Origin: Gammaproteobacteria bacterium
GTDB taxonomy: Bacteria > Pseudomonadota > Gammaproteobacteria > Nitrococcales > Nitrococcaceae
Assembly: GCA_030433275.1 (NCBI GenBank)
Contig: JAUILK010000009.1
Span: 1 to 64,000, forward strand
Direction: 5' to 3'
DNA length: 64,000 nucleotides
The notes below the pieces were generated by a model, which was not told where the DNA came from, made no database searches, and saw nothing but the letters and a program-made list of their open reading frames with translations. Positions 38,274 to 52,906 of the stretch are shown in pieces. Both the position numbers and the translations under genes were made by a program. The first letter of the stretch is position 1. Every line of letters starts with the position of its first letter.

Positions 38274-38929
38274 TGCGATCGACGCTCGGTTTTCCCGCTC
38301 CAGCGGCTTGGGTGGCAGGAATCGATGAGGCGGGCCGAGGGCCGCTCGCCGGGCCCGTATTGGCCGCGGCCGTGATATTGGCACCGTCGCCTATTGCTGG
38401 AATCACCGACTCGAAGCGATTATCTGCCGCGCGGCGCAGCGAATTGGCGCTGATTATTCGGGATTGCGCCGTGGGCTGGGCAATCGGCCGAGCCGAGGTC
38501 GATGAGATCGATCGTCTCAACATACTTCAGGCGAGCTTGTTGGCGATGCAGCGCGCTGTGGCCGCGCTTACGCCCAGGCCGAGCCTTGCTTTGGTGGACG
38601 GTCGTGATAAACCGCGGCTGTCCTGTCGAGTGGAGGCCATCGTGCGAGGGGATGTTTCCGTGCGGGCGATCGGCGCTGCTTCCATATTGGCAAAAGTGGC
38701 GCGCGATGCCGAAATGACCGTGTTGGAAGAGTACTATCCCGGGTACGGCCTGGCCCGGCACAAAGGCTATGGCACGCGGGAACACTTGGCTGCATTGCAG
38801 CGGCTCGGGCCGGCACCCATACATCGGCGTTCCTTCAAACCGGTACGTGCTCTATTGGGTTCGGAGTATGTAGCCAATGGATCGGCTCGCTCGGTGAGCC
38901 GCATGGCCGTGAAGGCCGAACGGCAGTGA
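38270..38929 (+). CDS. rnhB: Ribonuclease HII
   Basis: Cuts RNA in RNA-DNA hybrids and single ribonucleotides in DNA. The 219-residue protein has the metal site D19-E20 in [12 protein letters not shown], a third acidic residue in [10 protein letters not shown] and a fourth in KVARDAEM. The C-terminal helix pattern [16 protein letters not shown] is typical. ATG 38270 overlaps the lpxB stop; an ATG at 38273 is equally possible. About 145 bp follow before dnaE. Confidence 0.96.
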   Translation: MMRSTLGFPAPAAWVAGIDEAGRGPLAGPVLAAAVILAPSPIAGITDSKRLSAARRSELALIIRDCAVGWAIGRAEVDEIDRLNILQASLLAMQRAVAALTPRPSLALVDGRDKPRLSCRVEAIVRGDVSVRAIGAASILAKVARDAEMTVLEEYYPGYGLARHKGYGTREHLAALQRLGPAPIHRRSFKPVRALLGSEYVANGSARSVSRMAVKAERQ

Positions 38930-39075
38930 ACTGTATAGCGTCGGTGCCAGTGTATGGAACGGGTCTGGCCTAGAGTTGGCAATGCCATAGGTTGCCTAGG
39001 GTTGTCTACGAGTCTACCGGGAGGTAAGCACGGCTTGGCCATACTTTCGATTGCTTTAACAACCCGCTTGAGGCT

Positions 39076-42000
39076 ATGTCAGCTTTTTTTGCACACCTAC
39101 ATTTACACAGCGAGTTTTCCCTCCAAGACGGCCTGATTCGTATCAAGCCTCTCATGCAGGCGGTTGCGCAGGCCGGTATGCCGGCCGTGGCGCTTACCGA
39201 TCGAGGTAATTTGTTCGGCGCGGTGAAGTTTTACCGAGCGGCCGTGAACGCCGGCGTCAAACCCATTATCGGTGCCGAGCTCCGTGTTGCGGATGCCGGC
39301 GTTCCCGAGGGGCCTGCGCGTCTCGTCCTGCTCTGCGCGGATAGTCAGGGTTATCGCACGTTGACCCGCCTGCTCACGCGCGGCTACCTCGAAGGCCAGC
39401 AGCAGGGTGTGCCGGTTGTTGATCGCGAGTGGCTACGTGGGTGCTGCGCCGGGCTCATCGGTTTATCGGGTGGTCGCGAGGGAGATGTTGGCCGCGCGTT
39501 GTTGGCTGGTGAGCCTGCGCTCGCCGCGCGCAAGCTGGATTTCTGGCATGAGCAGCTCGGTGACCGGTATTACTTGGAGCTCCAACGTACCGGGCGTCCG
39601 GGGGATGAAGAGCATGTGCAGGCCGCAGTCGAGCTGGCTACGACGCGCGGTGTGGCAGTCGTGGCAACTAACGACGTGTGCTTCCTGCGCATGGAAGATT
39701 ACGCCGCCCACGAGGTTCGGGTATGCATCCAAGACGGCCGTACGCTGGCTGATAAGCATCGGCCGAGACACTATAGCGAGCAGCAATACCTGCGCACGCC
39801 GGAGGAAATGACCGAGCTGTTCGCCGATGTACCCGAGGCGTTGGAGAACACGATGGAGATTGCTCGCCGCTGCAATCTCCACCTGACGCTGAGCCGTAGC
39901 GCCTTACCCGTATTTCCTATTCCTGAGGGGGCGAGCATCGACACCGTGCTGCGTCAAGAGGCCGAGCGGGGGTTGCAAGAACGGCTGCAGCGCTCCTTGG
40001 TTGCGGAGCCTTCGGATGTCGCTGAGGTCGGGAGGGCCTACTCCGAGCGCCTTGAGCGCGAGCTGGAAGTGATTAACCAAATGGGGTTTCCCGGCTATTT
40101 CCTGATCGTGGCGGATTTCATCCGTTGGGCCAAACGTCAGGGGATTCCGGTGGGGCCGGGCCGCGGCTCGGGGGCTGGTTCGTTGGTGGCCTATGCTTTG
40201 CAGATTACGGATATAGACCCCTTGAGCTACGACTTGCTTTTCGAACGCTTCCTCAATCCGGAGCGGGTTTCTATGCCCGATTTCGATGTCGACTTCTGCA
40301 TGGAGAATCGCGATCGGGTCATCGATTATGTCGGCGGGCGTTACGGGCGGGACAAGGTTTCGCAGATCGTTACGCACGGCACCATGGCCGCACGTGCCGT
40401 GGTGCGTGATGTCGGCCGCGTCCTAGGCCATCCCTATGGCTATGTGGATCGCATCGCCAAGATGATTCCGTTCGAAATCGGGATCACCTTGGAGAAAGCG
40501 CTAGCGCAGGAGGAGGATCTGCACCGGCTTTACCTTGATGACGAGGAGGTGCGGACGCTGTTGGATATGGCACGCAAGTTGGAGGGGCTGGCGCGCAACG
40601 TGGGGCGACATGCCGGCGGTGTCGTGATTGCCCCTTCCGATCTCACCGATTTCGCTCCGTTGTACTGCGAGCCGGGTGGACAGGGGCTGGCGACGCAGTA
40701 CGACAAGGATGACATCGAAGCGGTGGGCTTGGTGAAGTTCGATTTCCTCGGCCTGCGCACGCTGACGATCATCGATTGGACCGTTAAGGCGGTGAATATG
40801 CAACGCAGCGCCTGCGGCGAGCCGGAACTTGATATCGCCACTATTACGCTGAATGATTCCAAAACCTTCGAACTGCTCAAGCGATGCGCGACCACAGCCG
40901 TGTTTCAGCTCGAATCGCGGGGCATGAAAGACCTGATGCGGCGTCTGCAGCCGGATACCTTCGAAGATATTATCGCATTGGTGGCTTTGTTTCGCCCTGG
41001 ACCACTGCAGTCGGGCATGGTGGATGATTTTATTGCACGCAAACACCGTCGCGCCGCGGTGGCCTATCCTAACCGCGCGCTCCACCACGAGGCTTTGGAG
41101 CCGATTTTAAAGTCGACCTACGGCATTATTCTTTACCAAGAGCAGGTAATGCAGATTGCTCAGACCCTGGCCGGATACAGCCTCGGGGGTGCCGATTTGC
41201 TGCGCCGCGCCATGGGTAAGAAAAAACCCCAGGAGATGGCGCAACAACGCCATATTTTCCTCGAGGGCGCCGCCGAGCACGGTTTGTCTAGGCACCAAGC
41301 CGAGGGGCTTTTCGATCTGATGGAGAAGTTCGCTGGTTATGGTTTTAACAAATCGCATTCCGCAGCCTACGCGCTACTCGCCTATCAAACCGCTTGGCTC
41401 AAGGCCCACTATCCGGCGCCGTTTATGGCGGCAGTGCTTTCCTCCGATATGGACAACACCGATAAGGTGGTTGCTTTGATCGATGAGTGCCGTCTCATGC
41501 AGATCATCCTCGATCCACCGGACGTCAATCGCTCGGGCTATAAATTCCAAGCTCGTGAAGCTACCCACATCGTCTATGGTCTGGGGGCGGTAAAAGGTCT
41601 TGGGCTGTCTGCCATCGAGGCGCTGATCGAGGCGCGCGCGGCGGATGGGCCGTATACTGATTTATTCGATCTTTGCCGCCGAGTCGACCTGCGTCGTGTC
41701 AACAAACGCGTCATAGAGACCCTTATTCGCTCGGGTAGTCTGGATGCTTTGGCTGTTAACCGGGCGACCGCTTGGCAGGTTTTTCCGGAAGCGTTGCGCT
41801 CGGCTGAGCAGCAGTGCCGTAATCGGGATACTGGACAGGTTGATCTGTTTGGTCTGGGCGCAATACCGCCAGAGCAAGGCCCGTCGGCGATGCGCTGCCC
41901 GAGCGTGCCGGAATGGGACGATCAGGAGCGTTTGGCTGCCGAGAAAGCAACGCTTGGGCTTTATCTGACGGGGCATCCGATCGAGCGTTACGAGGCGGAG

Positions 42001-42600
42001 CTGGATGGTATTGTCAGTGCGCGGCTCAATCAAGTGAGGGCTGGTGCTTGCGGCGAGCCGGTACAGAGCGTAGGGCGCGCGCGTGAGGGAGAGCGCAAGG
42101 TGGTCGTCGCCGGCCTTGTAGTGGCGCTGCGTGCGCGCCCCACCCAAAACGGCGGGCGGATGGGGTTCATCACTCTGGATGACCGTACTGGGCGTATGGA
42201 TGTGATTGTTTTTCCAGAGGCTTACAAGCGTTTTCAGCATCGGCTGGTCAAGGAGCAGCTGCTGGTTGTCGAAGGCGTACTCGGCTATGACGAGTTCACC
42301 GACGGTTTTCGAGTCGCCGCCGAGCGCGTGCTCGATATCGGTGAGGCACGCGAGATTTATGCCCGCCGTCTCGTTCTCGGCGTCACTGCGGCGCAGGCCG
42401 GAGGTGGTTTTATTCCGGCATTGCGCAAGGTGTTAGAGCCGTTTCGGCAAGGTCGTTGTCCGGTCTGGCTCGAATACCAAGGGGCCGGGGTCTGGGTGAC
42501 GCTGCGCTTGGGTTCGGCCTGGAGTGTTCGGCCGACCGATGAGCTGCTTGAGGGCCTCGGCCAGGTGGCCGATCCGGCTACGATCCGGGTCATCTATTGA
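39076..42600 (+). CDS. dnaE: DNA polymerase III subunit alpha
   Basis: Replicative polymerase. The 1174-residue protein is close to the E. coli length (1160). Domain order is as follows: N-terminal PHP domain (HLHLHSEFSLQDG); the palm with catalytic D402 and D404 in PDFDVDF; the third catalytic region in VKFDFLGLRTL; the tandem helix-hairpin-helix near residues 820-920; an OB fold near 1000-1080. YGFNKSHSAAYALLAYQTAWL is conserved. It lies in the rnhB-dnaE-accA order common in gammaproteobacteria. Confidence 0.98.
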   Translation: MSAFFAHLHLHSEFSLQDGLIRIKPLMQAVAQAGMPAVALTDRGNLFGAVKFYRAAVNAGVKPIIGAELRVADAGVPEGPARLVLLCADSQGYRTLTRLLTRGYLEGQQQGVPVVDREWLRGCCAGLIGLSGGREGDVGRALLAGEPALAARKLDFWHEQLGDRYYLELQRTGRPGDEEHVQAAVELATTRGVAVVATNDVCFLRMEDYAAHEVRVCIQDGRTLADKHRPRHYSEQQYLRTPEEMTELFADVPEALENTMEIARRCNLHLTLSRSALPVFPIPEGASIDTVLRQEAERGLQERLQRSLVAEPSDVAEVGRAYSERLERELEVINQMGFPGYFLIVADFIRWAKRQGIPVGPGRGSGAGSLVAYALQITDIDPLSYDLLFERFLNPERVSMPDFDVDFCMENRDRVIDYVGGRYGRDKVSQIVTHGTMAARAVVRDVGRVLGHPYGYVDRIAKMIPFEIGITLEKALAQEEDLHRLYLDDEEVRTLLDMARKLEGLARNVGRHAGGVVIAPSDLTDFAPLYCEPGGQGLATQYDKDDIEAVGLVKFDFLGLRTLTIIDWTVKAVNMQRSACGEPELDIATITLNDSKTFELLKRCATTAVFQLESRGMKDLMRRLQPDTFEDIIALVALFRPGPLQSGMVDDFIARKHRRAAVAYPNRALHHEALEPILKSTYGIILYQEQVMQIAQTLAGYSLGGADLLRRAMGKKKPQEMAQQRHIFLEGAAEHGLSRHQAEGLFDLMEKFAGYGFNKSHSAAYALLAYQTAWLKAHYPAPFMAAVLSSDMDNTDKVVALIDECRLMQIILDPPDVNRSGYKFQAREATHIVYGLGAVKGLGLSAIEALIEARAADGPYTDLFDLCRRVDLRRVNKRVIETLIRSGSLDALAVNRATAWQVFPEALRSAEQQCRNRDTGQVDLFGLGAIPPEQGPSAMRCPSVPEWDDQERLAAEKATLGLYLTGHPIERYEAELDGIVSARLNQVRAGACGEPVQSVGRAREGERKVVVAGLVVALRARPTQNGGRMGFITLDDRTGRMDVIVFPEAYKRFQHRLVKEQLLVVEGVLGYDEFTDGFRVAAERVLDIGEAREIYARRLVLGVTAAQAGGGFIPALRKVLEPFRQGRCPVWLEYQGAGVWVTLRLGSAWSVRPTDELLEGLGQVADPATIRVIY

Positions 42601-42607
42601 GACGCAT

Positions 42608-42625
42608 CCGTACCTGAGGGTACGG
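42608..42625 (+). other. Perfect hairpin after dnaE
   Basis: CCGTACC (42608-42614), loop TGAG, GGTACGG (42619-42625), starting 8 bp after the dnaE stop. The following bases are GC-rich without a U-tract, so it is not a standard intrinsic terminator. It may protect the 3' end of the transcript or act with a termination factor. Confidence 0.5.
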
Positions 42626-42769
42626 GCCGTGCGCCGCGCCGTCGCGACAGATGAATAGGTCGGCGCCGATTCCAGAACGCGGCGAGATGGTCCGGGCAGG
42701 GTGCCGAGCATGCTATTATCATGAGTTTTACGTATCACGATAGTGATCGCGCTGACGCGGGTAGGCATG

Positions 42770-43726
42770 ATGAATTTGAATTGCCTCGACTTCGAACGCC
42801 CCATCGCCGAACTGGAAGTGAAGATCGAGGAGCTGCGTTATGTCGGCAATGATGCCGAAGTCAATATCAACGACGAGATCAGCCGCTTACAGCAGAAGAG
42901 CCGCCAGCTGACCGAGCAGATCTTTGCCTCGCTCTCTCCTTGGCAAATTGCCCAGCTCGCCCGGCATCCCCAACGGCCCTATACCCTGGATTATTTGCAG
43001 CGGATATTCACGGAGTTCCAGGAATTGCATGGTGATCGGCGCTTTGGTGACGACCCGGCGATCGTCGGTGGTGTGGCGCGCCTTGAGGGACAACCGGTGA
43101 TGGTGATCGGCCACCAAAAGGGGCGCGACACTAAGGAGAAGCTCCTGCGCAACTTCGGTATGCCCCGCCCGGAGGGTTACCGCAAGGCCTTGCGGTTGAT
43201 GCAGTTGGCTGAGCGCCTGCGCATGCCGATTTTGACCTTCATCGATACTCCTGGTGCCTATCCGGGAGTCGGTGCCGAGGAGCGCGGCCAAAGCGAGGCG
43301 ATTGCCTATAATCTAAAAACCATGGCGGAGCTGCGCACGCCGATCATCAGTACTGTGATTGGCGAAGGTGGCTCGGGCGGCGCGCTGGCGATCGGGGTCG
43401 GTGATCGTCTGTTGATGTTGAGCTACAGCACCTATGCCGTTATCTCTCCCGAGGGTTGCGCCGCCATCCTTTGGAAGAGCCCGGAGAAGGCGGCCGAGGC
43501 GGCCGAGGCCATGGGGATCACGGCCGAGCAGTTGCATAAGCTGGGATTGGTCGACGAACTGCTGATCGAGCCGCTTGGTGGCGCCCACCGCGATTACGCG
43601 GCCATGAGCGATATCCTGCGGACCGCGCTGTTGGATGCCCTCGGCAAGCTAGCTGATATCGATACCAATCAGTTAGTGCAACAGCGCTATGAGCGGCTTA
43701 TGCGGTTTGGTAGCTACCGCGAGTAG
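42770..43726 (+). CDS. accA: Acetyl-CoA carboxylase carboxyltransferase subunit alpha
   Basis: With AccD it transfers carboxyl from biotin to acetyl-CoA, the first committed step of fatty acid synthesis. The 318-residue protein begins in the family manner ([16 protein letters not shown]). It carries [18 protein letters not shown] and the oxyanion-hole glycines of [13 protein letters not shown]. Adjacent ATG codons at 42767 and 42770 are both possible; the second matches relatives. The 5' gap of about 140 bp holds the hairpin after dnaE and could hold a promoter. Confidence 0.97.
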   Translation: MNLNCLDFERPIAELEVKIEELRYVGNDAEVNINDEISRLQQKSRQLTEQIFASLSPWQIAQLARHPQRPYTLDYLQRIFTEFQELHGDRRFGDDPAIVGGVARLEGQPVMVIGHQKGRDTKEKLLRNFGMPRPEGYRKALRLMQLAERLRMPILTFIDTPGAYPGVGAEERGQSEAIAYNLKTMAELRTPIISTVIGEGGSGGALAIGVGDRLLMLSYSTYAVISPEGCAAILWKSPEKAAEAAEAMGITAEQLHKLGLVDELLIEPLGGAHRDYAAMSDILRTALLDALGKLADIDTNQLVQQRYERLMRFGSYRE

Positions 43727-43738
43727 CGGTTGCCAGGT

Positions 43739-46832
<3,094 letters not shown>

Positions 46833-46835
46833 GTC

Positions 46836-47681
46836 ATGGCTGCGTTCGAGCTTTGCGGATTTCCGGTGGGGCTCGATCAGCCCCTGTTCTTGATTGCCGG
46901 ACCCTGTGTAGTGGAGTCGGAGCAGCTCGCGCTGGACAGCGCCGGCGAACTCAAGGAAATCTGCCGCACGCTCGCGATTCCATTCGTTTATAAGAGCTCG
47001 TTCGATAAAGCCAACCGTTCTTCACACCGCAGTTTCCGCGGGCCGGGCCTAGAGGCGGGATTGCGCATCCTTGAAAAGGTGCGTCGAGAAATCGAGGTGC
47101 CTGTGCTGACCGATGTCCATGAAGACACGCCCCTTAGCGAGGTGGCGGCAGTTGTCGATTTTCTGCAGACCCCGGCCTTTCTCTGCCGCCAGACCAACTT
47201 CATTCAAAACGTTGCCCGACAGGGATTGCCGGTAAACATTAAAAAAGGCCAGTTTCTGGCGCCCTGGGATATGGTCCATGTGGTGGAGAAAGCCCGCGCG
47301 GTGGGCAATCAGCGCATTCTCGTCTGCGAGCGAGGGGTGTCCTTCGGCTACAACAACCTAGTCTGCGATATGCGCTCACTGGCGGCTTTGCGCCAGAGCG
47401 GGAGCCCGGTTGTATTCGATGCCACACATTCGGTCCAATTGCCCGGTGGGCAAGGGACGGTTTCGGGGGGGCAACGCGAGTTCATCCCAGTGCTTGCTCG
47501 CGCGGCGGTGGCGGTCGGGGTCTGTGGGCTGTTTATGGAGACCCATCCCAGGCCCGATGAGGCATTGAGCGATGGTCCCAATTCTTGGCCGTTGGCACGG
47601 ATGCACCGCCTGCTCGAGATGCTCAAGGAAATCGACAGCGGAGTTAAACGCTATGGCCTCATTGAATTGGAGCCGGCATAA
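46836..47681 (+). CDS. kdsA: 3-deoxy-8-phosphooctulonate synthase (KDO-8-P synthase)
   Basis: Condenses phosphoenolpyruvate with arabinose 5-phosphate to give KDO 8-phosphate for the lipopolysaccharide core. The 281-residue TIM-barrel protein has [10 protein letters not shown], the [13 protein letters not shown] substrate loop, CRQTNFIQ, and [12 protein letters not shown]. The segment FDATHSVQ with upstream NIKKGQF is typical. It starts 3 bp after the pyrG stop with AGAGGAGCTAAGTC upstream. Its substrate phosphoenolpyruvate is the product of the next gene, eno. Confidence 0.97.
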   Translation: MAAFELCGFPVGLDQPLFLIAGPCVVESEQLALDSAGELKEICRTLAIPFVYKSSFDKANRSSHRSFRGPGLEAGLRILEKVRREIEVPVLTDVHEDTPLSEVAAVVDFLQTPAFLCRQTNFIQNVARQGLPVNIKKGQFLAPWDMVHVVEKARAVGNQRILVCERGVSFGYNNLVCDMRSLAALRQSGSPVVFDATHSVQLPGGQGTVSGGQREFIPVLARAAVAVGVCGLFMETHPRPDEALSDGPNSWPLARMHRLLEMLKEIDSGVKRYGLIELEPA

Positions 47682-47736
47682 CGCGGGCGTCGACCGACTT
47701 GCCCATAGACATAACTAAAGTACTAAAGCGGCCTAG

Positions 47737-49059
<1,323 letters not shown>

Positions 49060-49072
49060 GGAGGAGTGGCAC

Positions 49073-49354
49073 TTGCGCTGGGTCATCGGTCTTTTGGTGC
49101 TGCTGCTGCTGGCGTTGCAGTTGCGTCTTTGGCGTGGTGACGGCAATATCGCAGAGGTGTTGCAGTTGCGTCAGGCAGTGTCCGAGCAGCGCCAAAAAAA
49201 TATTGAGCTGCGGCGTCGCAATCAGGCGCTGGCAGCCGATGTGCGGGATCTAAAGCAAGGGCTGCAGGGGCTGGAAGAGCGAGCCCGACGAGAACTCGGC
49301 ATGATCGGTCGCAATGAAACCTTTTATCAGGTTGTTTTACACGATGGCGATTGA
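49073..49354 (+). CDS. ftsB: Cell division protein FtsB
   Basis: Small bitopic divisome protein that links FtsQ and FtsL. The 93-residue protein starts at TTG 49073, placed just after AAGGAGGAG. The codon order Met-Arg-Trp then matches relatives, whereas the frame upstream runs through eno. One transmembrane helix (about 3-19, VIGLLVLLLLALQLRLW) precedes a periplasmic coiled coil (27-70) and the conserved ERARRELGMI near 65-75. The eno-ftsB-ispD order is standard. Confidence 0.92.
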   Translation: MRWVIGLLVLLLLALQLRLWRGDGNIAEVLQLRQAVSEQRQKNIELRRRNQALAADVRDLKQGLQGLEERARRELGMIGRNETFYQVVLHDGD

Positions 49355-50069
49355 CCGCAGCGGCGGGTGCTGGGCCGTCGTTCCGGCCGCGGGTGCCGGT
49401 CGGCGCTTTGGGGGCGCGTTGGCCAAGCAGTACCTGCAGGTGAACGGACGTTGTGTGCTTGCTTGGACGCTCGAGGCGTTGCTGGCAGTGACTAGTATTC
49501 AGCGTATCGTCGTCGCTCTGGCAAACGGCGATGATCTATGGCCCAAGCTTGGTTTTACTGGTCATCCGCGTATTAGTACTTGTACTGGCGGTGCAAGCCG
49601 AGCCGAATCGGTTTTGAACGGCCTGTTGCGACTCGTCGAGTGGGGCGTACATCCACAGCAGTTGGTGTTGGTGCACGATGCCGCTCGGCCTTGTGTGACC
49701 CCTTCCGAGATCGAGCGATTGATTGCCGAAGTGGGCAACCACCCCGATGGCGGTCTATTGGCGATGCCGGTACGCGACACATTGAAGCGTGCGGATAGCG
49801 AAGGCCGGGTGGCGGTAACTGTGAATCGGGGCGACTTGTGGCAAGCATTGACACCACAGCTTTTTCCGTTGGGCCGACTGCGTGCTGCGCTTGAACGCGC
49901 GGCGGCGGAAGGGGTCGAGATCACGGATGAGGCACAGGCACTAGAGCGTATCGGTGCGTGCCCGCGGCTGGTTGAAGGCGCGTTGCATAACATCAAGCTC
50001 ACCCATCCTTCCGATCAGGGCTTGATCGAACGCATCTTGGCGGGCGTACCCGCCGCGAAATCGATATGA
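49344..50069 (+). CDS. ispD: 2-C-methyl-D-erythritol 4-phosphate cytidylyltransferase
   Basis: Third step of the MEP pathway. The 241-residue protein has the nucleotide-binding VVPAAGAGRRFGGALAKQY, GGASRAESVLNGL, LVHDAARPCV, and the C-terminal ITDEAQALE. The ATG at 49344 overlaps the end of ftsB by 11 bases; an ATG ten codons upstream lies deeper inside ftsB. It is coupled to ispF by an ATGA overlap. Confidence 0.96.
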   Translation: MAIDRSGGCWAVVPAAGAGRRFGGALAKQYLQVNGRCVLAWTLEALLAVTSIQRIVVALANGDDLWPKLGFTGHPRISTCTGGASRAESVLNGLLRLVEWGVHPQQLVLVHDAARPCVTPSEIERLIAEVGNHPDGGLLAMPVRDTLKRADSEGRVAVTVNRGDLWQALTPQLFPLGRLRAALERAAAEGVEITDEAQALERIGACPRLVEGALHNIKLTHPSDQGLIERILAGVPAAKSI

Positions 50070-50569
50070 TGCTGCGCATCGGACAAGGCTTCGATGCACA
50101 TCGCTTCTGTGACGGGGGGCTCCTGGTGTTGGGTGGAGTGGCTATTCCCTTTCACCGCAGTCTGCAGGCGCACTCTGATGGCGATTGTTTGCTGCACGCG
50201 ATCACCGACGCCTTACTCGGTGCCATTGGGGCTGGTGATCTCGGGCGTCACTTCCCGGATACCGACGAGCGGTATTCTGGTATTGATAGCCGAAGGCTGC
50301 TGCGTCAGGCTGGGGCGCTGTTGCAAAAACGAGGCTGGGAAGCGCTTAATATCGATGCTACGGTCATTGCCCAGCGTCCTCGGCTCGCGGCTTATCTACC
50401 GCAGATGGTGGCAAATGTGGCCGAGGATTTGGATATCGAAGCCGACCGAGTGAACATCAAAGCAACGACGACCGAGACCATGGGTTTTACCGGGCGAGAG
50501 GAGGGGCTCGCGGCGCTCGCGGTCGCCCTGGTGACTCGCCGATGTGAGCCATCGCTCCAAGCACAGTAG
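50066..50569 (+). CDS. ispF: 2-C-methyl-D-erythritol 2,4-cyclodiphosphate synthase
   Basis: Fifth step of the MEP pathway, forming the cyclic diphosphate. The 167-residue homotrimeric enzyme has zinc ligands D10 and H12 in GFDAHRF, the AHSDGDCLLHAITDALLGA block, and the C-terminal IKATTTETMGFTGREEGLAA. The start overlaps the ispD stop. In many relatives truD follows; here an oppositely oriented smrA lies next. Confidence 0.97.
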   Translation: MMLRIGQGFDAHRFCDGGLLVLGGVAIPFHRSLQAHSDGDCLLHAITDALLGAIGAGDLGRHFPDTDERYSGIDSRRLLRQAGALLQKRGWEALNIDATVIAQRPRLAAYLPQMVANVAEDLDIEADRVNIKATTTETMGFTGREEGLAALAVALVTRRCEPSLQAQ

Positions 50570-50617
50570 TGAGATTGTCCCATGATACTTTGCGGCCTTA
50601 CGCGGGTTGGAGGGTTC

Positions 50618-51178
50618 TCAGGTAATTGACGCGCGGTGATGCTGTAATAGCACGTAGACGGCGCCGGTGCCGCCATCCACAGGCCGGGCGGAGCAGAAGG
50701 CCAGGACTTCTGCTCGTTGCCGCAGCCAGCGATCGACTTTACCTTTGAGAATTGGCCCGCGATTGCTGGAGCGCCGGCCTTTGCCGTGGATAATTCGCAC
50801 GCAACGATAATCACGCTGACGGCAGCGGTTGAGAAAGCGCGTTAGAGTGTGGCGGGCAGTGGCAGCAGTCATCCCATGCAAGTCCAACTCGGCAGCGACA
50901 CGGTAATAACCACGTTTGAGTCGGCGCAGTACCCGGTGCTGCAGACCGGGGCGCAGATAGGCGAGTTCCTCGCCGGTTTCATTGTACGGGATTGATGTCC
51001 CGTCAGGCGGTACCAGCAGCGTTTGTAGGACGGCGCGATCATCGGCCAGCCGTTGCAAAGGAACAGGAGCCGGGCGTGGAGTGTCCATATCAGGGGGTTC
51101 ATCGACATCAAGGGGTTGCACGCGCTGCATAGCTGCCCGGAAGAACTCTAAATCGGTCTCATGCTCTCGGTCGGCCAT
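50618..51178 (-). CDS. smrA: Smr-domain protein SmrA (YdaL-like)
   Basis: A 186-residue Smr protein resembling E. coli SmrA rather than SmrB. The N-terminus has FFRAAMQRVQPLD, followed by LRPGLQHRVLRRLKRG. The Smr domain (about 97-180) has DLHG at 99-102 and HGKG at 131-134, both conserved in the family, and ends GGTGAVYVLL. Smr domains are associated with nucleic-acid cleavage; the role of SmrA is not settled. It faces ispF, with 48 bp between stops, and occupies the place where truD usually sits. Confidence 0.88.
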   Translation of the reverse strand: MADREHETDLEFFRAAMQRVQPLDVDEPPDMDTPRPAPVPLQRLADDRAVLQTLLVPPDGTSIPYNETGEELAYLRPGLQHRVLRRLKRGYYRVAAELDLHGMTAATARHTLTRFLNRCRQRDYRCVRIIHGKGRRSSNRGPILKGKVDRWLRQRAEVLAFCSARPVDGGTGAVYVLLQHHRASIT

Positions 51179-51494
51179 GATGCTGACGCCCCCTGAAGGT
51201 CCGCCCCTTAGTTACTGTTATCCTAACAGCTGGAATACTTGGACAGGCAAGCGTGCGGCAGAGCCTGAGCAGAAAAAGGGCACATTCATGCTGAGAGTGC
51301 ACTGAGAATCGATAGGGGAGCATCGAAGCGGGACCAAAGCGTCACTCGGATCGATCTCGTTATCAAGACGGCTTTGCAGGCAGGCGTTGCCGCAACCGAC
51401 CTGATTTTGCCACCGGCACGGTAGCGGAGGATGGATCGGTGCGGTGGCGTCGATATGCTACGGCACGTCATAAATAGGAAATTAACGCAAGATC
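51179..51494. other. Intergenic region between smrA and surE
   Basis: About 316 bp between divergent genes, expected to hold promoters for both. A small perfect hairpin sequence, CTGTTA-TCC-TAACAG (51215-51229), could be an operator or structured RNA. No open frame has a ribosome-binding site and no tRNA is recognisable. Confidence 0.5.
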
Positions 51495-52244
51495 ATGCGG
51501 TTACTGGTCAGTAATGACGATGGTTATCAGGCATGTGGAATCACCGAACTTGCGCAGGCGCTGCGGGAAGTCGCAGACGTTACAGTTGTGGCCCCGGAAC
51601 GGGATCGCAGCGGTGCGAGCAACTCACTGACACTGGATTATCCCATTCGAGTCGCACGCCTCGCGCCGGATGTATACCGTGTCGACGGCACGCCGACCGA
51701 TTGTGTCCATCTAGCGGTCACCGGATTGCTCGACCACCAACCGGATATGGTGATCTCTGGCATCAACGCCGGCGCGAATCTAGGTGATGACGTGCTTTAC
51801 AGCGGGACCGTTGCGGCCGCAATGGAAGGCCGTTTCCTTGGTTTGCCGGCTATTGCGATCTCCTTGGCTGCGGCATCACCTACCCGCTACGATACTGCTA
51901 CACAGGTGGCCTGCCTGCTCTTCGAGCGCTTGAAAATGGACCCACTGCCGGCTGATACCATACTCAATGTCAACGTTCCCGATCGCCCGTGGCAAGATCT
52001 CAACGGTTTCGAGGCGACCCGGTTGGGGCAGCGTCATCAAGCCGAAGCGGTTGTGCGCTGCGAGGATCCCCGTGGTCGCCCGATCTATTGGATCGGTCCC
52101 CCAGGTCTGGAACAGGACGCGGGACCTGGAACTGATTTTCACGCGGTGAACCGCGGTTTTGTCTCGATCACCCCTATTCAGGTCGATTTGACCCGGTATC
52201 AGGCGTTGAATCAGATCGCAGGATGGATCGAAGGGTTGCGTTGA
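51495..52244 (+). CDS. surE: 5'/3'-nucleotidase SurE
   Basis: Metal-dependent nucleoside monophosphatase linked to stationary-phase survival. The 249-residue protein has the metal site NDDG at 7-10, [28 protein letters not shown], and the [25 protein letters not shown] block. It heads the surE-pcm-yqaA-nlpD-rpoS group, and its last base is shared with the pcm start. Confidence 0.97.
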   Translation: MRLLVSNDDGYQACGITELAQALREVADVTVVAPERDRSGASNSLTLDYPIRVARLAPDVYRVDGTPTDCVHLAVTGLLDHQPDMVISGINAGANLGDDVLYSGTVAAAMEGRFLGLPAIAISLAAASPTRYDTATQVACLLFERLKMDPLPADTILNVNVPDRPWQDLNGFEATRLGQRHQAEAVVRCEDPRGRPIYWIGPPGLEQDAGPGTDFHAVNRGFVSITPIQVDLTRYQALNQIAGWIEGLR

Positions 52245-52906
52245 TGGATGGGCGTCGCGTAACGGGAATCGGTATGACCTCGCAGCGTACCCGTGAGCGT
52301 CTAGTGGCGCGTCTCAGCAAAGTCGGTATAACCGACCTGCGAGTGCTCAACGCGATCCGCCATGTGCCGCGCCACCTGTTCGTTGAGGAGGCGTTAGCAA
52401 GCCGCGCTTATGACGATACCGCTCTGCCGATCGGTTATGGTCAGACCATTTCGCAACCATTCATCGTCGCCCAGATGACCCAGTTGCTGCTGGAAGGCGA
52501 AGGGTTGCACAAGGTATTGGAGGTGGGTACAGGTTCGGCTTATCAGGCCGCGGTGCTCGCGAATTTGATTCCGTATGTTTTCAGTATAGAGCGATTACGC
52601 GTGCTGCATAATCGCGCTCATCGTCTGATACGCGAGCTGCGGCTGAGCAATGTCCGTCTTCGGTTGGGGGATGGTCATGAAGGTTGGCCCGGTGAGGCCC
52701 CTTTCGATGGTATCATTCTTACGGCGGCGCCGCTGACGATTCCTCAGAGCCTAGCCGAGCAGCTGATCTTGGGTGGTCGGCTGGTAGCACCTATCGGTAC
52801 GGACGGGAATCAGTGTATGCGCGTTTGCGAGCGCACTGAGCAAGGGCTGATTTGTCGTGATGTCAGCCGTGTGAGTTTCGTGCCGATGAAGCACGGTCTT
52901 GGATGA
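52244..52906 (+). CDS. pcm: Protein-L-isoaspartate O-methyltransferase
   Basis: Repairs isoaspartyl residues in aged proteins with S-adenosylmethionine. The 220-residue protein has the substrate loop ALPIGYGQTISQPFIVAQM, the SAM-binding VLEVGTGSAYQAAVLA, and the PFDGIILTAAP block. ATG 52244 overlaps the surE stop; an internal ATG near 52274 is an alternative. Its stop overlaps the yqaA start. Confidence 0.96.
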   Translation: MDGRRVTGIGMTSQRTRERLVARLSKVGITDLRVLNAIRHVPRHLFVEEALASRAYDDTALPIGYGQTISQPFIVAQMTQLLLEGEGLHKVLEVGTGSAYQAAVLANLIPYVFSIERLRVLHNRAHRLIRELRLSNVRLRLGDGHEGWPGEAPFDGIILTAAPLTIPQSLAEQLILGGRLVAPIGTDGNQCMRVCERTEQGLICRDVSRVSFVPMKHGLG

